From Aeromicrobium sp. (lineage in GTDB: Bacteria; Actinomycetota; Actinomycetes; Propionibacteriales; Nocardioidaceae): a stretch of 64,000 nucleotides of DNA. Below are positions 20,405 through 30,781 of this stretch, one piece after another; the stretch's first letter is position 1; each line of letters begins with the position of its first letter. The DNA lies in assembly GCF_014378035.1 (NCBI RefSeq), contig NZ_JACMOM010000029.1, positions 1 through 64,000 on the forward strand, written 5' to 3'. A program made the position numbers and the translations under genes. Under the pieces are notes generated by a model, which ran no database searches, was not told where the DNA came from, and saw only the letters and a program-made list of their open reading frames with translations.

Positions 20405-20482
20405 CCCGCAACCGCGACTGTTCCGATCTTGTCCGCGGCGTCACCGCTTGCAGCGGGGCCGCAGTTGTTGTCTGATTCCTGC

Positions 20483-20809
20483 ATGCCTCAGCCTCAGCCA
20501 GAAGACGTGACAGACGCCGAGCGATGGATGGTGATCGGCGCTCGCCGCTGGCGTCGCACCGACCCGAGCCTGCCGACGGAGCTCGTCGACGCATTGAAGT
20601 CCCACCTCGGCAGAGGTCGCTCCGGCGTCCGCTCAGCGAAGCTACGTGACGACGAGGGCGGGGTCGTGATGGCGCGACGGCGCGTCGACCTCGCGAAGCA
20701 TGGTCTCGGCGAACGGGGACCCGCGTGGTGGGACGACGATGGGGCAGCGCGTCTGCGTCGCGCGCATGAGGCCCTGACCAAGCCCGCCGACCTCGACGGG
20801 GAACGCTGA
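20483..20809 (+). CDS. Conserved hypothetical protein (108 aa)
   Basis: MPQPQPEDVTDAERWMVIGARRWRRTDPSLPTELVDALKSHLGRGRSGVR...LAKHGLGERGPAWWDDD; actinobacterial family by appearance. Confidence 0.75.
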   Translation: MPQPQPEDVTDAERWMVIGARRWRRTDPSLPTELVDALKSHLGRGRSGVRSAKLRDDEGGVVMARRRVDLAKHGLGERGPAWWDDDGAARLRRAHEALTKPADLDGER

Positions 20810-20929
20810 TCCAAGCGGTCTTGACACCAGCCCTGGCTCACGGAACATCCGGTGATCGCGTGGAACGTCGTGCGGCCGACGGCATGGGCCGCACCGAGCA
20901 ATGGCTGCTCGGTGCGGCCTGCAGCCTTC

Positions 20930-22318
20930 TCAGTCGGCGACGTAGAACATCCGCTTGTTGACGAACTCGTCCATGCCGAGCGGGCCGAGCTCGCGTCCGA
21001 AGCCCGAACGCTTGACGCCCCCGAAGGGCACCTCGGCACCTTCCCCAGCGGGTGTATTGACATTCGACATGCCGACGTCGAGCCGCTCGGCCATAGCCTT
21101 TGCGCGGGCCGGGTCTGTACTGAACACCGCACCGCCCAGTCCGTAGGTCGTGTCATTGGCCAGCGCAAGGGCCTCCTCGTCGCTCGAGACCGAATAGACC
21201 ACGGCGACCGGACCGAACAGCTCTTCTCTGTACGCCCGCATGTCCTTGGTGATGCCGCTCAGCACCGCGGGTGAGTAGTACGCGGCGGGGCCTTCGCCCA
21301 GCTCTCCGCCGGCATGGAGCGTGGCGCCCTTGCTCACGGCGTCGTCGACCTGCTCGGCAAGGCTCTCCGCCGCCCTGCGCGACGACATCGGCGCGAAGGT
21401 GCCCTCGGTGTCCTCGGCCGGGTTGCCCGGGCGCAGGCCACGAGCGTGCTCGGTGAGCTTGGCAACGAAGCCGTCGAAGATGTCGTCCATCACGATCATG
21501 CGCTTGTTGGAGTTGCACGCCTGGCCCGTGTTGCCGATACGGGTCTCCCACGCGGTGGCAGCAGACTCGTCGATGTCGTTGCTGTCGAGGATCACGTACG
21601 GGTCGGAACCGCCGAGCTCAAGGACGCACTTTTTCAGGTTCTTGCCCGCCAGTGACGCCACGACGGCGCCGGCGCGCTCGGACCCGGTGAGCGAGACACC
21701 CTGGATGCGAGGGTCGGAGATGATCTGCTCGATCTGTGGGTGCGAGGCAAAGATGTTGACGTAGGCGCCGTGCGGCAGCCCGGCATCCTCCATGATCTGC
21801 TGGATCGCCAGGGCTGAACGGGGCACCGACTCAGCGTGCTTGAGGATGATCGTGTTGCCCAGCATCAGGTTGGGCGCCGCGAACCGTGCCACCTGGTAGA
21901 AGGGATAGTTCCACGGCATGATGCCCAGCAGCGGGCCGACGGGCAGCTTCTGCACCACGGCAGTGCCACCGGAGAAGGTCTTGATCGGCTGATCGGCCGC
22001 GAGGGTCGGACCCTCCGTCGCGAAGTAGCCGAAGATCTCACCGCTGAACTCGGCCTCGCCGACGGCCTCTGCCAATGGCTTACCCATCTCCTCGGTGGCG
22101 ATCGCGCCAAGCTCGGCCGCGCGCTCGATGAACAAGGCGGACACGCGCTTGACGACCTCGGCGCGCTCGGCGATCGGCACGTCCTTCCAGATCGTGGAGG
22201 CCTCGTGCGCTGAGGTGATCGCCGCGTCGACTTCAGCGTCGGTCGCAGTGTCGAAGGTCTCGACCACCTCGCCTGTCGCGGGATTGACAACCTGGTAGGT
22301 CGGACTCGTGCTCGTCAT
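20930..22318 (-). CDS. Succinate-semialdehyde dehydrogenase-type aldehyde dehydrogenase
   Basis: 462 aa; GIMPWNYPFYQVAR, LELGGSDPYVILD, GNTGQACNSNKRMIV catalytic Cys region. Confidence 0.93.
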   Translation of the reverse strand: MTSTSPTYQVVNPATGEVVETFDTATDAEVDAAITSAHEASTIWKDVPIAERAEVVKRVSALFIERAAELGAIATEEMGKPLAEAVGEAEFSGEIFGYFATEGPTLAADQPIKTFSGGTAVVQKLPVGPLLGIMPWNYPFYQVARFAAPNLMLGNTIILKHAESVPRSALAIQQIMEDAGLPHGAYVNIFASHPQIEQIISDPRIQGVSLTGSERAGAVVASLAGKNLKKCVLELGGSDPYVILDSNDIDESAATAWETRIGNTGQACNSNKRMIVMDDIFDGFVAKLTEHARGLRPGNPAEDTEGTFAPMSSRRAAESLAEQVDDAVSKGATLHAGGELGEGPAAYYSPAVLSGITKDMRAYREELFGPVAVVYSVSSDEEALALANDTTYGLGGAVFSTDPARAKAMAERLDVGMSNVNTPAGEGAEVPFGGVKRSGFGRELGPLGMDEFVNKRMFYVAD

Positions 22319-22351
22319 CGCATTGCTCCTTCGGAAGGGTTCACGAAGAAG

Positions 22352-24031
22352 TCAAGCATGCGGCGGGGGCTTTGGCGTGTGCAGCCCGACGATCGCTTCG
22401 TCGACCGAGGCGAACAGATGGTCTTCACCGATGCGCTGCAGCAAGCCGCTGCGTTCGAGGCTGCCGCGGACGTGGTCGCCGGTCCTGGCCATCGCGAAGG
22501 TGATGCCGCGATGCTCGAGGTGGTCGAGCACCTGCCGCAGCGCACGACTGCCGGTGTAGTCAAGGTCGCTCATCCCGATGACGTCGAGCACGACGAGGTC
22601 GAGGGGTGCGTCGGCACGGTCGATCCCGGCGATCATCTCGGTGCGGAAGCGGATCGCGTTGGCGTACCAGAGAGGTGTCGCGAACAGGACCACGAGCACG
22701 CCTGGAGTGGGTGCCGCGCGATCGGCATCGTTGACCGGCGCCCAGCTCGTCGTCGCCGGTATACGACCCAGGACGTGCAGCTGCGGGCGTGCACTGAGGC
22801 GGGTCCGGTCGAGGATGGCCAGGGCGACGGCGACGCCGATGCCCTGCTCGACGCCGACGAGGGCGACGGTGAGCAGCGTGACCAGTGCGAGGGCGAGTTC
22901 GATGCGGTCGAACCGGGCGATGTCGATGATGTCCCCGACCCGGAACATGCGGAAGGCGACGATGATCAGGACCGCGGCGAGCGTTGCCAGAGGCAGGTTC
23001 TGGAGCAGACCGGCCGCCGGGATGAGCAGCACCACCGCAGCAGCAGCGGCGAGGCCGGCCACCTGTGAACGTCCCGACGCAAGGGCAACGGCCGCCGTCC
23101 GCGGCGGGCTCGCATTGACCGGGAACGCGCCGAGGAGACCCGCCAGCACGTTGCCGAACCCGACGCCGACGAAGTCACGGTTGACGTCGGCCTCGTGCCC
23201 TCCCCCACCGGCGAAGGCGCGCGTCGTCGCTGCGGTCTGGCTGACCACGACGAGCGCCACGACCACGGCCACCGGGATGACACTGCGCAGCGTCGACCAC
23301 GACACGCCCGTCACTCCGATGTCGGGCGCACCGTGTGCCAGCGGGCCTAGCACCGTGACCCCGTGGCGCTCCAGGCCCAGGATGCCCACCCCGACCGTCG
23401 TCACGACGAGTCCTATCAACGCGCCCGGTATGCGGCGGTCGAGGCGTTCGGCGACGAACACGATCGCCAGCATTCCCACACCGATGCCCACCGCCGCGCC
23501 GCTGACCTCGTCGATGTGGCCGGCGACGAAGCGGAGCCGGTGCAAGGTGCTCCCGTTGACACCGGGAAGTCCGAGCAGGTCGGGCAGCTGGCGCACGACG
23601 ATGATCACCGCGACCCCGGCGAGGAAGCCGCTGATGATCGGGGCGGACAGGAACTCCGCGATCCACCCGAGGCGCATGAGCCCCACGAGCGCCACGATGA
23701 CCCCGACAGCGACGGCGAGGATGCCCACCAGCGCGATGTAGGACGACGAGCCCGCCACGGCCAGGCTGCCGATGCCGACCGCAAAGAGCGGGGCGATCGT
23801 CGAGTCGGCGCCGACCGACAGCTGTGGGCTGGACCCCAGCATCGCGAAGACCACCGTGGCGGCGATGAAGGCGTAGAGCCCGGTGACCGGTGGCATGCCA
23901 GCGAGCCGCGCCGTGGCCAGCTGTTCGGGCACGGCGATCACGAGAAGCGCGGCCGCAGCACCCAGATCGGCGACTGCCCACGAGCGTCGGTAGCCCCTCA
24001 TCGACGTGAAGAGTGCGGGTGAGGGGCTCAC
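22352..24031 (-). CDS. SulP-family anion transporter with STAS domain
   Basis: 559 aa; AVPEQLATARLAGMPPVTGLYA; C-terminal STAS LVVLDVIGMSDLDYTGSRALRQVLDHLEHRG. Confidence 0.93.
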   Translation of the reverse strand: MSPSPALFTSMRGYRRSWAVADLGAAAALLVIAVPEQLATARLAGMPPVTGLYAFIAATVVFAMLGSSPQLSVGADSTIAPLFAVGIGSLAVAGSSSYIALVGILAVAVGVIVALVGLMRLGWIAEFLSAPIISGFLAGVAVIIVVRQLPDLLGLPGVNGSTLHRLRFVAGHIDEVSGAAVGIGVGMLAIVFVAERLDRRIPGALIGLVVTTVGVGILGLERHGVTVLGPLAHGAPDIGVTGVSWSTLRSVIPVAVVVALVVVSQTAATTRAFAGGGGHEADVNRDFVGVGFGNVLAGLLGAFPVNASPPRTAAVALASGRSQVAGLAAAAAVVLLIPAAGLLQNLPLATLAAVLIIVAFRMFRVGDIIDIARFDRIELALALVTLLTVALVGVEQGIGVAVALAILDRTRLSARPQLHVLGRIPATTSWAPVNDADRAAPTPGVLVVLFATPLWYANAIRFRTEMIAGIDRADAPLDLVVLDVIGMSDLDYTGSRALRQVLDHLEHRGITFAMARTGDHVRGSLERSGLLQRIGEDHLFASVDEAIVGLHTPKPPPHA

Positions 24032-24198
24032 CGGCCCATCATCGCTGCTGCGTCAACCCGCCAACGCCGATCGGCCGCGGTCCCCCTTTCGACGCCAGCA
24101 TCGTCAGCCATGTCGCCTGCTCCTCGTCCGACAACCAGCTCTCATCCAGCATCAGGGCACGGACACGTGCGCGTCCGCTCCAAGGTCGATCGAGCTGT

Positions 24199-25851
24199 TC
24201 AGTTGCGGTCGAACACCTTCACGCCATCGACCCACGTCTGCGCGACCCGCGCCGACGCGATCTGGCTGCTGTCCATCGCGAGGATGTCGGCGTCGATCAC
24301 GGCGAGGTCAGCAGCCTTGCCCACCGCGATGGTGCCCGTGGTCGTGTCGCGACGGCTGACCCACGCGCTACCGGACGTGTAGGCGTCAATGGCCTCGACC
24401 ACGGTCAGCCCCTGCTCCGCCAGCAGCGGCTCGTACGTCCCTCCCGGCTCGGTCCGGTTGACCGCCACGTGGATGCCGAGCAGGGGGTCAGGCGACGAGA
24501 CCGGCCAGTCGCTACCGAACGCGAGCCGTCCGCCCGAGCGCAGCAGCGACCCGAAGACGTACTGCTGCCCGCGGGCAGGCCCGCTGAGGAACGGCAGGGT
24601 CAGCCCCACCATCTGCTCGTCGTGACACGCCCACAACGGCTGCGCGTTGGCGGTGACGTCGAGCTCGGCGAACCGCGAGACGTCGTCCGGGTGCACGATC
24701 TGGATGTGCGCGAGGTGGTGCCGGTTGCCGCGCCTGCCGTTGACGGTGATCGCGTGCTCCACCGCATCGAGGCTGTCGCGGACCGCCCGATCGCCCAGCG
24801 CGTGCACGTGCACCTGGAAGTCGTGGGCGTCGAGCAGCTGGACGTAGCGGGCAAGATCGCCGGCCTCGATGAAGCTGAGGCCGTGGTTGTCGGTCGGTTC
24901 GCCGTGTCGGTCGAGGTACGCGTCGATGACCGACGCCGTGCACGTCTCGCAGACACCGTCCTGCATGATCTTGACGCTGCCGGCGTCGAACCCTGCCGAC
25001 GCCGCCCGGGTGCGCCGCTCGAGCAGCTCCTCGATCTGTTCAGCCCCCCGTGCACGGTCCCACCACAGCGCTCCCACGACCTTGGCGGTCAGGCGTTCGC
25101 TCCCCTTCACCGACAGGTAGGTGTCGAGCGAGTCGGCCAGCCCGAGCCCCTCGCCCACGAGTGCGTCCTGCCAGCCGGTGATGCCGAAGGCGTGCAGGCG
25201 CGCCTGCGCCGTCAGCAGCGCGCTCTCGAGCTGGGCCGGCAGCGAGTCGGGGATCAGTGAACGTACGAGCTCCATCGCGCCCTCGTGCAGCGCGCCGGTC
25301 GGCTCGCCGTCGACGTCCCTCTCGATGCGTCCGTCGGCCGGGTCGGCCGTGGAGGCCGAGATGCCGGCGAGGCGGAGCGCGGCGGTACTGACCCACGCGC
25401 TGTGGTGGTCGCGGTTGGGCAGGAACACGAGCCGGTCACCCACCACCCGGTCAAGGGCGGCCGCCGTGGGCAGCCCACGGGGGAACGCCTCCATCGACCA
25501 TCCGCCGCCGAGGATCCATGCATCATCGGGGTTGGCCAGCGAGTACGTCTCGATGATGTCGAGGTAGTCGGCAGCCCTCTCGCCACCCGACAGGTCGCAC
25601 GAGCTCACCTCCAGACCGGCCTGCACCGGGTGGACGTGCGCATCGTGGAATCCGGGCAGCACCCATCGCCCGCCCAGGTCCACCGTCTGTGCCGACGCGT
25701 CAATGAGGTCGCTCATGCGCGACACGGGTCCCAGACCGGCGATGACACCCCCGCGCACCGCCATCGATTCGACACCGGCGGCCCCACGCCCATCGACATA
25801 GAAGTGCGCATTGGTCAGCAAGAGGTCCGACGACGAAATCCGAAGACTCAT
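24199..25851 (-). CDS. Amidohydrolase family protein (YtcJ-like)
   Basis: Start MSLRISSSDLLLTNAHFYVDGRG; GFHDAHVHPVQ, QVHVHALGDRAVRDSLDA, GSDWPVSSPDPLLGIHVAVNR. Confidence 0.9.
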   Translation of the reverse strand: MSLRISSSDLLLTNAHFYVDGRGAAGVESMAVRGGVIAGLGPVSRMSDLIDASAQTVDLGGRWVLPGFHDAHVHPVQAGLEVSSCDLSGGERAADYLDIIETYSLANPDDAWILGGGWSMEAFPRGLPTAAALDRVVGDRLVFLPNRDHHSAWVSTAALRLAGISASTADPADGRIERDVDGEPTGALHEGAMELVRSLIPDSLPAQLESALLTAQARLHAFGITGWQDALVGEGLGLADSLDTYLSVKGSERLTAKVVGALWWDRARGAEQIEELLERRTRAASAGFDAGSVKIMQDGVCETCTASVIDAYLDRHGEPTDNHGLSFIEAGDLARYVQLLDAHDFQVHVHALGDRAVRDSLDAVEHAITVNGRRGNRHHLAHIQIVHPDDVSRFAELDVTANAQPLWACHDEQMVGLTLPFLSGPARGQQYVFGSLLRSGGRLAFGSDWPVSSPDPLLGIHVAVNRTEPGGTYEPLLAEQGLTVVEAIDAYTSGSAWVSRRDTTTGTIAVGKAADLAVIDADILAMDSSQIASARVAQTWVDGVKVFDRN

Positions 25852-25945
25852 GCGCCCAATGTGACAGATTCCGTGGTCATACCCGTGGTCATCGTGAGAA
25901 TCTGCTGAAAACCCTGCCAAAACCGACTCCATCCGCAACACTTAT

Positions 25946-26890
25946 ATGGTGATGAAACGTACGGAGGTCGACGGTGCAGAGCACTTCACGGCCTCTGCGC
26001 GCAAGGTCGTCGACTATCTCAATGCGCACATGCCGATCTTGGACTGGTCGGTGTCGCGCGTCGCCGGTGGTGAGCAGGTTCGTGTCCACCTGCATCGCGC
26101 CGAGATCACCGACATCGGCAATCGCCGTCCTTGGCACGACACCTTCTGCAGGCGCATGGTCAACGGGGCCGCGCGCGTGCTGGTCGACTCGCAGGCCGAT
26201 CCGGACTACGCCGATCTGCCCGACGCCCAGGCCTTCCGCTCCTACGTGGGCTCGCCCATCACCGATGACGACGGCTCCGTCTTCGGGGTCCTGTGCGGGG
26301 TCGGCCGCGATGTCCTTGCCGGTCCTGATGCTGTCGATCTGGACCTCGTCGACCTGATGGGCGGCCTCCTCTCGTCGCAGCTCGCGATGGCGCGAGGTGC
26401 CGATCGCGAACGTCGTAACGCGCAGATGGCGGAAGCGCTCGCGCAGACTGACTCACTGACCGGGCTGACCAACCGGCGTGGCTGGGACCTGCTGGTGGCC
26501 GACGCGCAAGAACGTGTCGACGCCTACGGCGACCTTGTCGCGGTGGCCGTGATCGACCTCGACGGGTTGAAGGCGGTCAACGACGCCGAGGGGCACGGGG
26601 CCGGCGATGACGTGCTTCGCCGGGCTGGCAGCGCTTTGCGCTCCGTGGAGCAGCCTTCCGACCGGACCGCTCGCTACGGCGGCGACGAGTTCGCGATCCT
26701 CTCCAACAACGTCGCCAAGGCCGATCTCGACGCCCATTTCGCCGTCTTCATGCAGGCGCTCGCCGACCATGGTGTCAGCGCATCCATTGGCTACGCGTCG
26801 GTTGGCTCCGGCGTCATCGACCTGACCGACGCCTTCGCCAAGGCCGACGCCGTCATGTACGAGGCGAAGCACGAACGAAAGGCAAGCTGA
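25946..26890 (+). CDS. GAF-GGDEF diguanylate cyclase
   Basis: 314 aa; N-terminal GAF-like region, DSLTGLTNRRGWD, ARYGGDEFAIL intact GGDEF. Confidence 0.92.
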   Translation: MVMKRTEVDGAEHFTASARKVVDYLNAHMPILDWSVSRVAGGEQVRVHLHRAEITDIGNRRPWHDTFCRRMVNGAARVLVDSQADPDYADLPDAQAFRSYVGSPITDDDGSVFGVLCGVGRDVLAGPDAVDLDLVDLMGGLLSSQLAMARGADRERRNAQMAEALAQTDSLTGLTNRRGWDLLVADAQERVDAYGDLVAVAVIDLDGLKAVNDAEGHGAGDDVLRRAGSALRSVEQPSDRTARYGGDEFAILSNNVAKADLDAHFAVFMQALADHGVSASIGYASVGSGVIDLTDAFAKADAVMYEAKHERKAS

Positions 26891-26980
26891 CCACGGTCGC
26901 TCACTCCCGAGCGCACGGACCTGTGGCCCCGTAACCTCGGGTGGTGCTCAACTCGGAGCGCCGTTGTGGGAGGTGAGTCG

Positions 26981-28291
26981 ATGGACGCCGGTCTGGTCTA
27001 CCTCCTGGGCGGTGCAGCGCTGCTCCTGGCGGTCGTTCTTCCCTACGCGTTGCGAACGGCTGCGCTCTCGGCGCCCATCGTCCTGCTGGGAGTGGGGGCT
27101 CTCGTGGGTCTGCTGCCGTCGACGGAAGGCGTCAACTTCTCGCCCTTGGCACATCGCGCATTCACCGAGCACCTCACCGAGTTCACTGTGATCATCGCCC
27201 TGATGGGTGTGGGCCTCGCGCTCGACCGTCCGCTCAGTCTGCGGTCGTTCACGTCATGGCGGCGGTGGGGAGCCACCTGGCGCCTGATCATCGTGGCCAT
27301 GCCGCTGTCGATCGCCGGGGTCGCGCTCCTCGGGTGGTGGTTCATGGGACTCGCCCCCGCGGGGGCCCTCCTGCTGGGTGCGGTGCTCGCACCGACCGAC
27401 CCGGTGCTCGCGTCCGACGTGCAGGTCGAGGGTCCGACGACCGCCGCGGACGACGTCGAAAAGATCGATGAGACCGACGAGGTGCGGTTCGCGCTCACCT
27501 CGGAGGCCGGACTCAACGACGGCATGTCGTTCCCCTTTGTGCAGGCAGCAATCCTCATCGCCGGCACGGGGACGGTTGCCGAGTGGGGGCCCACCTGGCT
27601 GGCATGGGATCTGGTCGGCAAGGTCGTCGTGGGCAGCGCCCTCGGCATCGCCATCGGCTGGATCCTGGCCAAGACGGCGTTCGGGTCGAGCCGGCCGTCG
27701 CTGCGCACCTCTGAGTCCGGCGAGCCCCTGCTCGCGCTCGCTGCGGTCCTGCTCTCGTACGGGGTGACAGAGGTTGCGCACGGCTACGGCTTCCTCGCGG
27801 TCTTCGCCTGCGCCATGACCCTTCGCTCGGCCGAGCGTGGCAGCGATTACCACGCGCTGATGCATGAGGTCATTGAGCGGCTCGAGCGGCTGCTGACCCT
27901 CGTCGTCCTGCTGCTGCTCGGCGTCGCCCTCACCAACGGGCTTCTCAGCGGCCTGACGGTGCCAGCAATCGCGGTGTCCGTGCTCCTCGTCCTGGTCGTG
28001 CGCCCTGCGTCGGGCCTCCTTGCGCTCACGATCGGGCCGCGACGGGTGAAGGACCGCGTCGGACAAAGCACCCTCGGCCCGCGTGAACGTGCTGCGACCG
28101 CCTTCTTCGGCGTGCGCGGCATCGGCTCGATCTATTACCTGGCCTACGCGGCGGGGCACGCCGACTTCGACCAGCTGCCACTCCTGTGGTCGACCGTCGC
28201 GTTCACCATCACGCTGTCGGTCGTGCTGCACGGCATCACCGCCACGCCGGCGATGCGTTGGCTGGACGCCAAGCGCGACTCCCTGCACTGA
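26981..28291 (+). CDS. Cation:proton antiporter (CPA1-like)
   Basis: Start MDAGLVYLLGG after GGGAGGTGAG; LGAVLAPTDPVLASDVQ and TSEAGLNDGMSFPFV motifs. Confidence 0.92.
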   Translation: MDAGLVYLLGGAALLLAVVLPYALRTAALSAPIVLLGVGALVGLLPSTEGVNFSPLAHRAFTEHLTEFTVIIALMGVGLALDRPLSLRSFTSWRRWGATWRLIIVAMPLSIAGVALLGWWFMGLAPAGALLLGAVLAPTDPVLASDVQVEGPTTAADDVEKIDETDEVRFALTSEAGLNDGMSFPFVQAAILIAGTGTVAEWGPTWLAWDLVGKVVVGSALGIAIGWILAKTAFGSSRPSLRTSESGEPLLALAAVLLSYGVTEVAHGYGFLAVFACAMTLRSAERGSDYHALMHEVIERLERLLTLVVLLLLGVALTNGLLSGLTVPAIAVSVLLVLVVRPASGLLALTIGPRRVKDRVGQSTLGPRERAATAFFGVRGIGSIYYLAYAAGHADFDQLPLLWSTVAFTITLSVVLHGITATPAMRWLDAKRDSLH

Positions 28292-28382
28292 CCCCCCGGC
28301 TTGAGATGTTCCGCTCACCGGGGCGGCACAGGTACGTTCAAACCCCACATCTGGGACCCGGGGTGGGCGGTACCGTGCTCAC

Positions 28383-29090
28383 ATGTCAGCCCTGCGGAGC
28401 CCCTGGCTCATGGCCTTCGGAACGGTCTCGGTCATCCACCTGGTGCTCAACGGTGCCGATGCCTCGCCGTGGGACAGCATCACCAAGTGCCTCATCGCCC
28501 CGCTGCTGGCGGCGTGGGTCGTCGAGCAGCACGGACCTCGGCTGCTGGTCGTCGCACTGGGCTTCTGCTTCCTCGGTGACCTCTTCCTCGAGCTCGGCGA
28601 CCTGTTCATCGTCGGGATGGCCTCCTTCGCCGCCGCGCACGTCTGCTTCATCACCTTCTTCGTACGACGCGGCGCCCTCGACCAGCTGAGACGCAGACCG
28701 TGGATCCTGGCCGTGTACGTCATTGCCGCGATCGGGCTCGTCGCCTGGTGCTGGGGCGGCCTCGAGAACGGTCTCAAGGCGCCGATCCCCGTCTACGCGG
28801 CACTGCTCGTCGGCACTGCGGCCACGTCGCTCGCCACCGACGTGCGGGCCGGCGTCGGAGGGATGCTCTTCCTGCTCTCGGACGGCACCATCGCGCTCGC
28901 GGAGGCCGACCGCATCGACAAGGAAGCCACGACCACCGGGCTGGCGATCATGGGCCTCTACATTCTTGCGATCTTCCTTCTCACGACCGGCATCCTCAAC
29001 CGCGAGAAGGCGACCATCGCGGCCGGGCCGGGCTTCGACCCGACCAGGCGCACCGACTGCTGGCCGAAGCTCCCAGCACACCTCGCGTAG
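28383..29090 (+). CDS. Lysoplasmalogenase / YhhN family membrane protein
   Basis: 235 aa multi-TM; ALGFCFLGDLFLEL, FAAAHVCFITFF, FLLSDGTIALAEADR. Confidence 0.85.
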   Translation: MSALRSPWLMAFGTVSVIHLVLNGADASPWDSITKCLIAPLLAAWVVEQHGPRLLVVALGFCFLGDLFLELGDLFIVGMASFAAAHVCFITFFVRRGALDQLRRRPWILAVYVIAAIGLVAWCWGGLENGLKAPIPVYAALLVGTAATSLATDVRAGVGGMLFLLSDGTIALAEADRIDKEATTTGLAIMGLYILAIFLLTTGILNREKATIAAGPGFDPTRRTDCWPKLPAHLA

Positions 29091-29100
29091 CCTGAACGAC

Positions 29101-29862
29101 GTGCCGAAATCTGATCGCCCGTACCGGACGGTGGTGCGGATCTTCGGGATGTTGTTCCGCCTGATGGGCTACCGCTTCGACGTGCGCGGCATCGAGAACC
29201 TTCCCACCAGCGGGCCCGCCGTCGTCGCGGGCAACCACATCGGGTTCCTCGACTTCACCTTCATCGGCTACGCGGCGCGGCCCCGCAAACGTCTGATCCG
29301 GTTCATGGCCAAACGCGCCGTCTTCGACCTCCCGGTCGTCAGCTGGCTCATGCGGGCAATGGGACACATCCCGGTCGACCGCACGTCGGGCTCGCGCGCT
29401 TACCGGCAGGGGCTTCGGCTGCTCGACGAGGGGCAGCTCGTCGGAGTCTTTCCCGAGGCGACGATCAGTCGGTCGTGGCTGCTCAAGCCGTTCAAGCGGG
29501 GGGCGGCCGGGCTCGCCGCCAACCGCGGGGTGCCGCTGGTCCCCGTCGTCGTGTGGGGCGGTCACCGCATCTACACCGTCGACGGACACCGCACGCTGCG
29601 TCGTCGCATGCCGGTGACGATCGCCGTCGGCGAGGCTCTTCTTCCGGCGGACGGCGAAGGGGTGGACGAGCTGTCGGCCCGGCTGCACCTGCGCATGGAG
29701 GCGCTGCTCGACGAGGCCATCACCGCTTACCCCGACACCCCGCGGGACGACGACGACCGGTGGTGGCTCCCGCACGACCGCGGTGGCACCGCACCCGACC
29801 CCGAGACGGCGGCGGTGCTCGACCGCGAGGCCGTCGCACGCATCGGCGACAGCTTCGAGTGA
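29101..29862 (+). CDS. 1-acyl-sn-glycerol-3-phosphate acyltransferase (PlsC-like)
   Basis: GTG start; VVAGNHIGFLDFTFIG (NHxxxxD) and GVFPEATISR motifs. Confidence 0.93.
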   Translation: MPKSDRPYRTVVRIFGMLFRLMGYRFDVRGIENLPTSGPAVVAGNHIGFLDFTFIGYAARPRKRLIRFMAKRAVFDLPVVSWLMRAMGHIPVDRTSGSRAYRQGLRLLDEGQLVGVFPEATISRSWLLKPFKRGAAGLAANRGVPLVPVVVWGGHRIYTVDGHRTLRRRMPVTIAVGEALLPADGEGVDELSARLHLRMEALLDEAITAYPDTPRDDDDRWWLPHDRGGTAPDPETAAVLDREAVARIGDSFE

Positions 29863-29905
29863 GCCGACCCCGTCCCAGTCCTGTCCGCCAATCTCAGGAG
29901 CCCGC

Positions 29906-30745
29906 ATGACGTACCACCGGACGACACCCGTGACCGCGGGCGACCTCATCTTCGACGTGCGCCAAACCGGCCCTGACGACGGCGAACCCGTCCTGCTGCT
30001 GCACGGATTCCCCGAGACGTCGCTGTCGTGGTCGGCCGTCGCACCCCTGCTCACCGACGCTGGGTTGCGCGTCTTCGCGCCCGACCAGCGGGGCTACTCG
30101 CCCGGGGCCCGGCCCACCGAGGTGTCGGACTACGCCCCCGACGTCCTCGCCGGTGACGTCGTCGCCCTCGCCGACTCGCTGGGCCTCGACACGTTCCACC
30201 TCGTGGGGCACGACTGGGGCGCAGCCGTCGCCTGGTGCGTGGCCGCCCAGCACCCCGGCCGACTGCGGAGCCTGACAGCGGTGTCGGTGCCGCACCTCGC
30301 GGCGTACGGCGCTGCGTTGCAGAGCGATCCCGACCAGCAGCAGCGTGCGTCGTACATCGGGCTGCTCCGTCAGGTCGGCAAGGCCGAGGAGCTCCTGCTC
30401 GCCGACGACGGTCGCCGGCTCATCGCGATGTACGGCGACGATGTACCGACCCAGCAGGTCGCTGCATACGTCGCCCACCTGTCGGAGCCGGGTGCCCTCA
30501 CCGCTGCCCTCAACTGGTATCGCGCCATGACCAATGACCTGTCGTCACTGCCGACGGTGCAGGTGCCGACGACCTTCGTGTGGAGCGACGAGGACATGGC
30601 GATCGGCCGCCTCCCGGCCGAGCAGTGCGGTGACTTCGTCGACGCGGACTACCGTTTCGTCGAGCTCTCGGGCATCAGCCACTGGATCCCGGAGCAGGCA
30701 CCCGCCGCCTTGGCAGAAGCCATCATCGCCCGCACGAGGGACTAG
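29906..30745 (+). CDS. Alpha/beta fold hydrolase (epoxide hydrolase-like)
   Basis: HGFPETSLSW, DQRGYSPGARP, LVGHDWGAAVAW, SGISHWIPEQAP. Confidence 0.92.
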   Translation: MTYHRTTPVTAGDLIFDVRQTGPDDGEPVLLLHGFPETSLSWSAVAPLLTDAGLRVFAPDQRGYSPGARPTEVSDYAPDVLAGDVVALADSLGLDTFHLVGHDWGAAVAWCVAAQHPGRLRSLTAVSVPHLAAYGAALQSDPDQQQRASYIGLLRQVGKAEELLLADDGRRLIAMYGDDVPTQQVAAYVAHLSEPGALTAALNWYRAMTNDLSSLPTVQVPTTFVWSDEDMAIGRLPAEQCGDFVDADYRFVELSGISHWIPEQAPAALAEAIIARTRD

Positions 30746-30781
30746 CCCCACCGGGTGGGACTGGAGAAAGTGGTGGGTCGG

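Noticed and set aside
20083-20475. 130-aa ORF containing LAQLAEQRTFNPRVVGSSPTGPT
   Set aside because: This peptide is the translation of the tRNA-Lys gene, a well-known spurious annotation.
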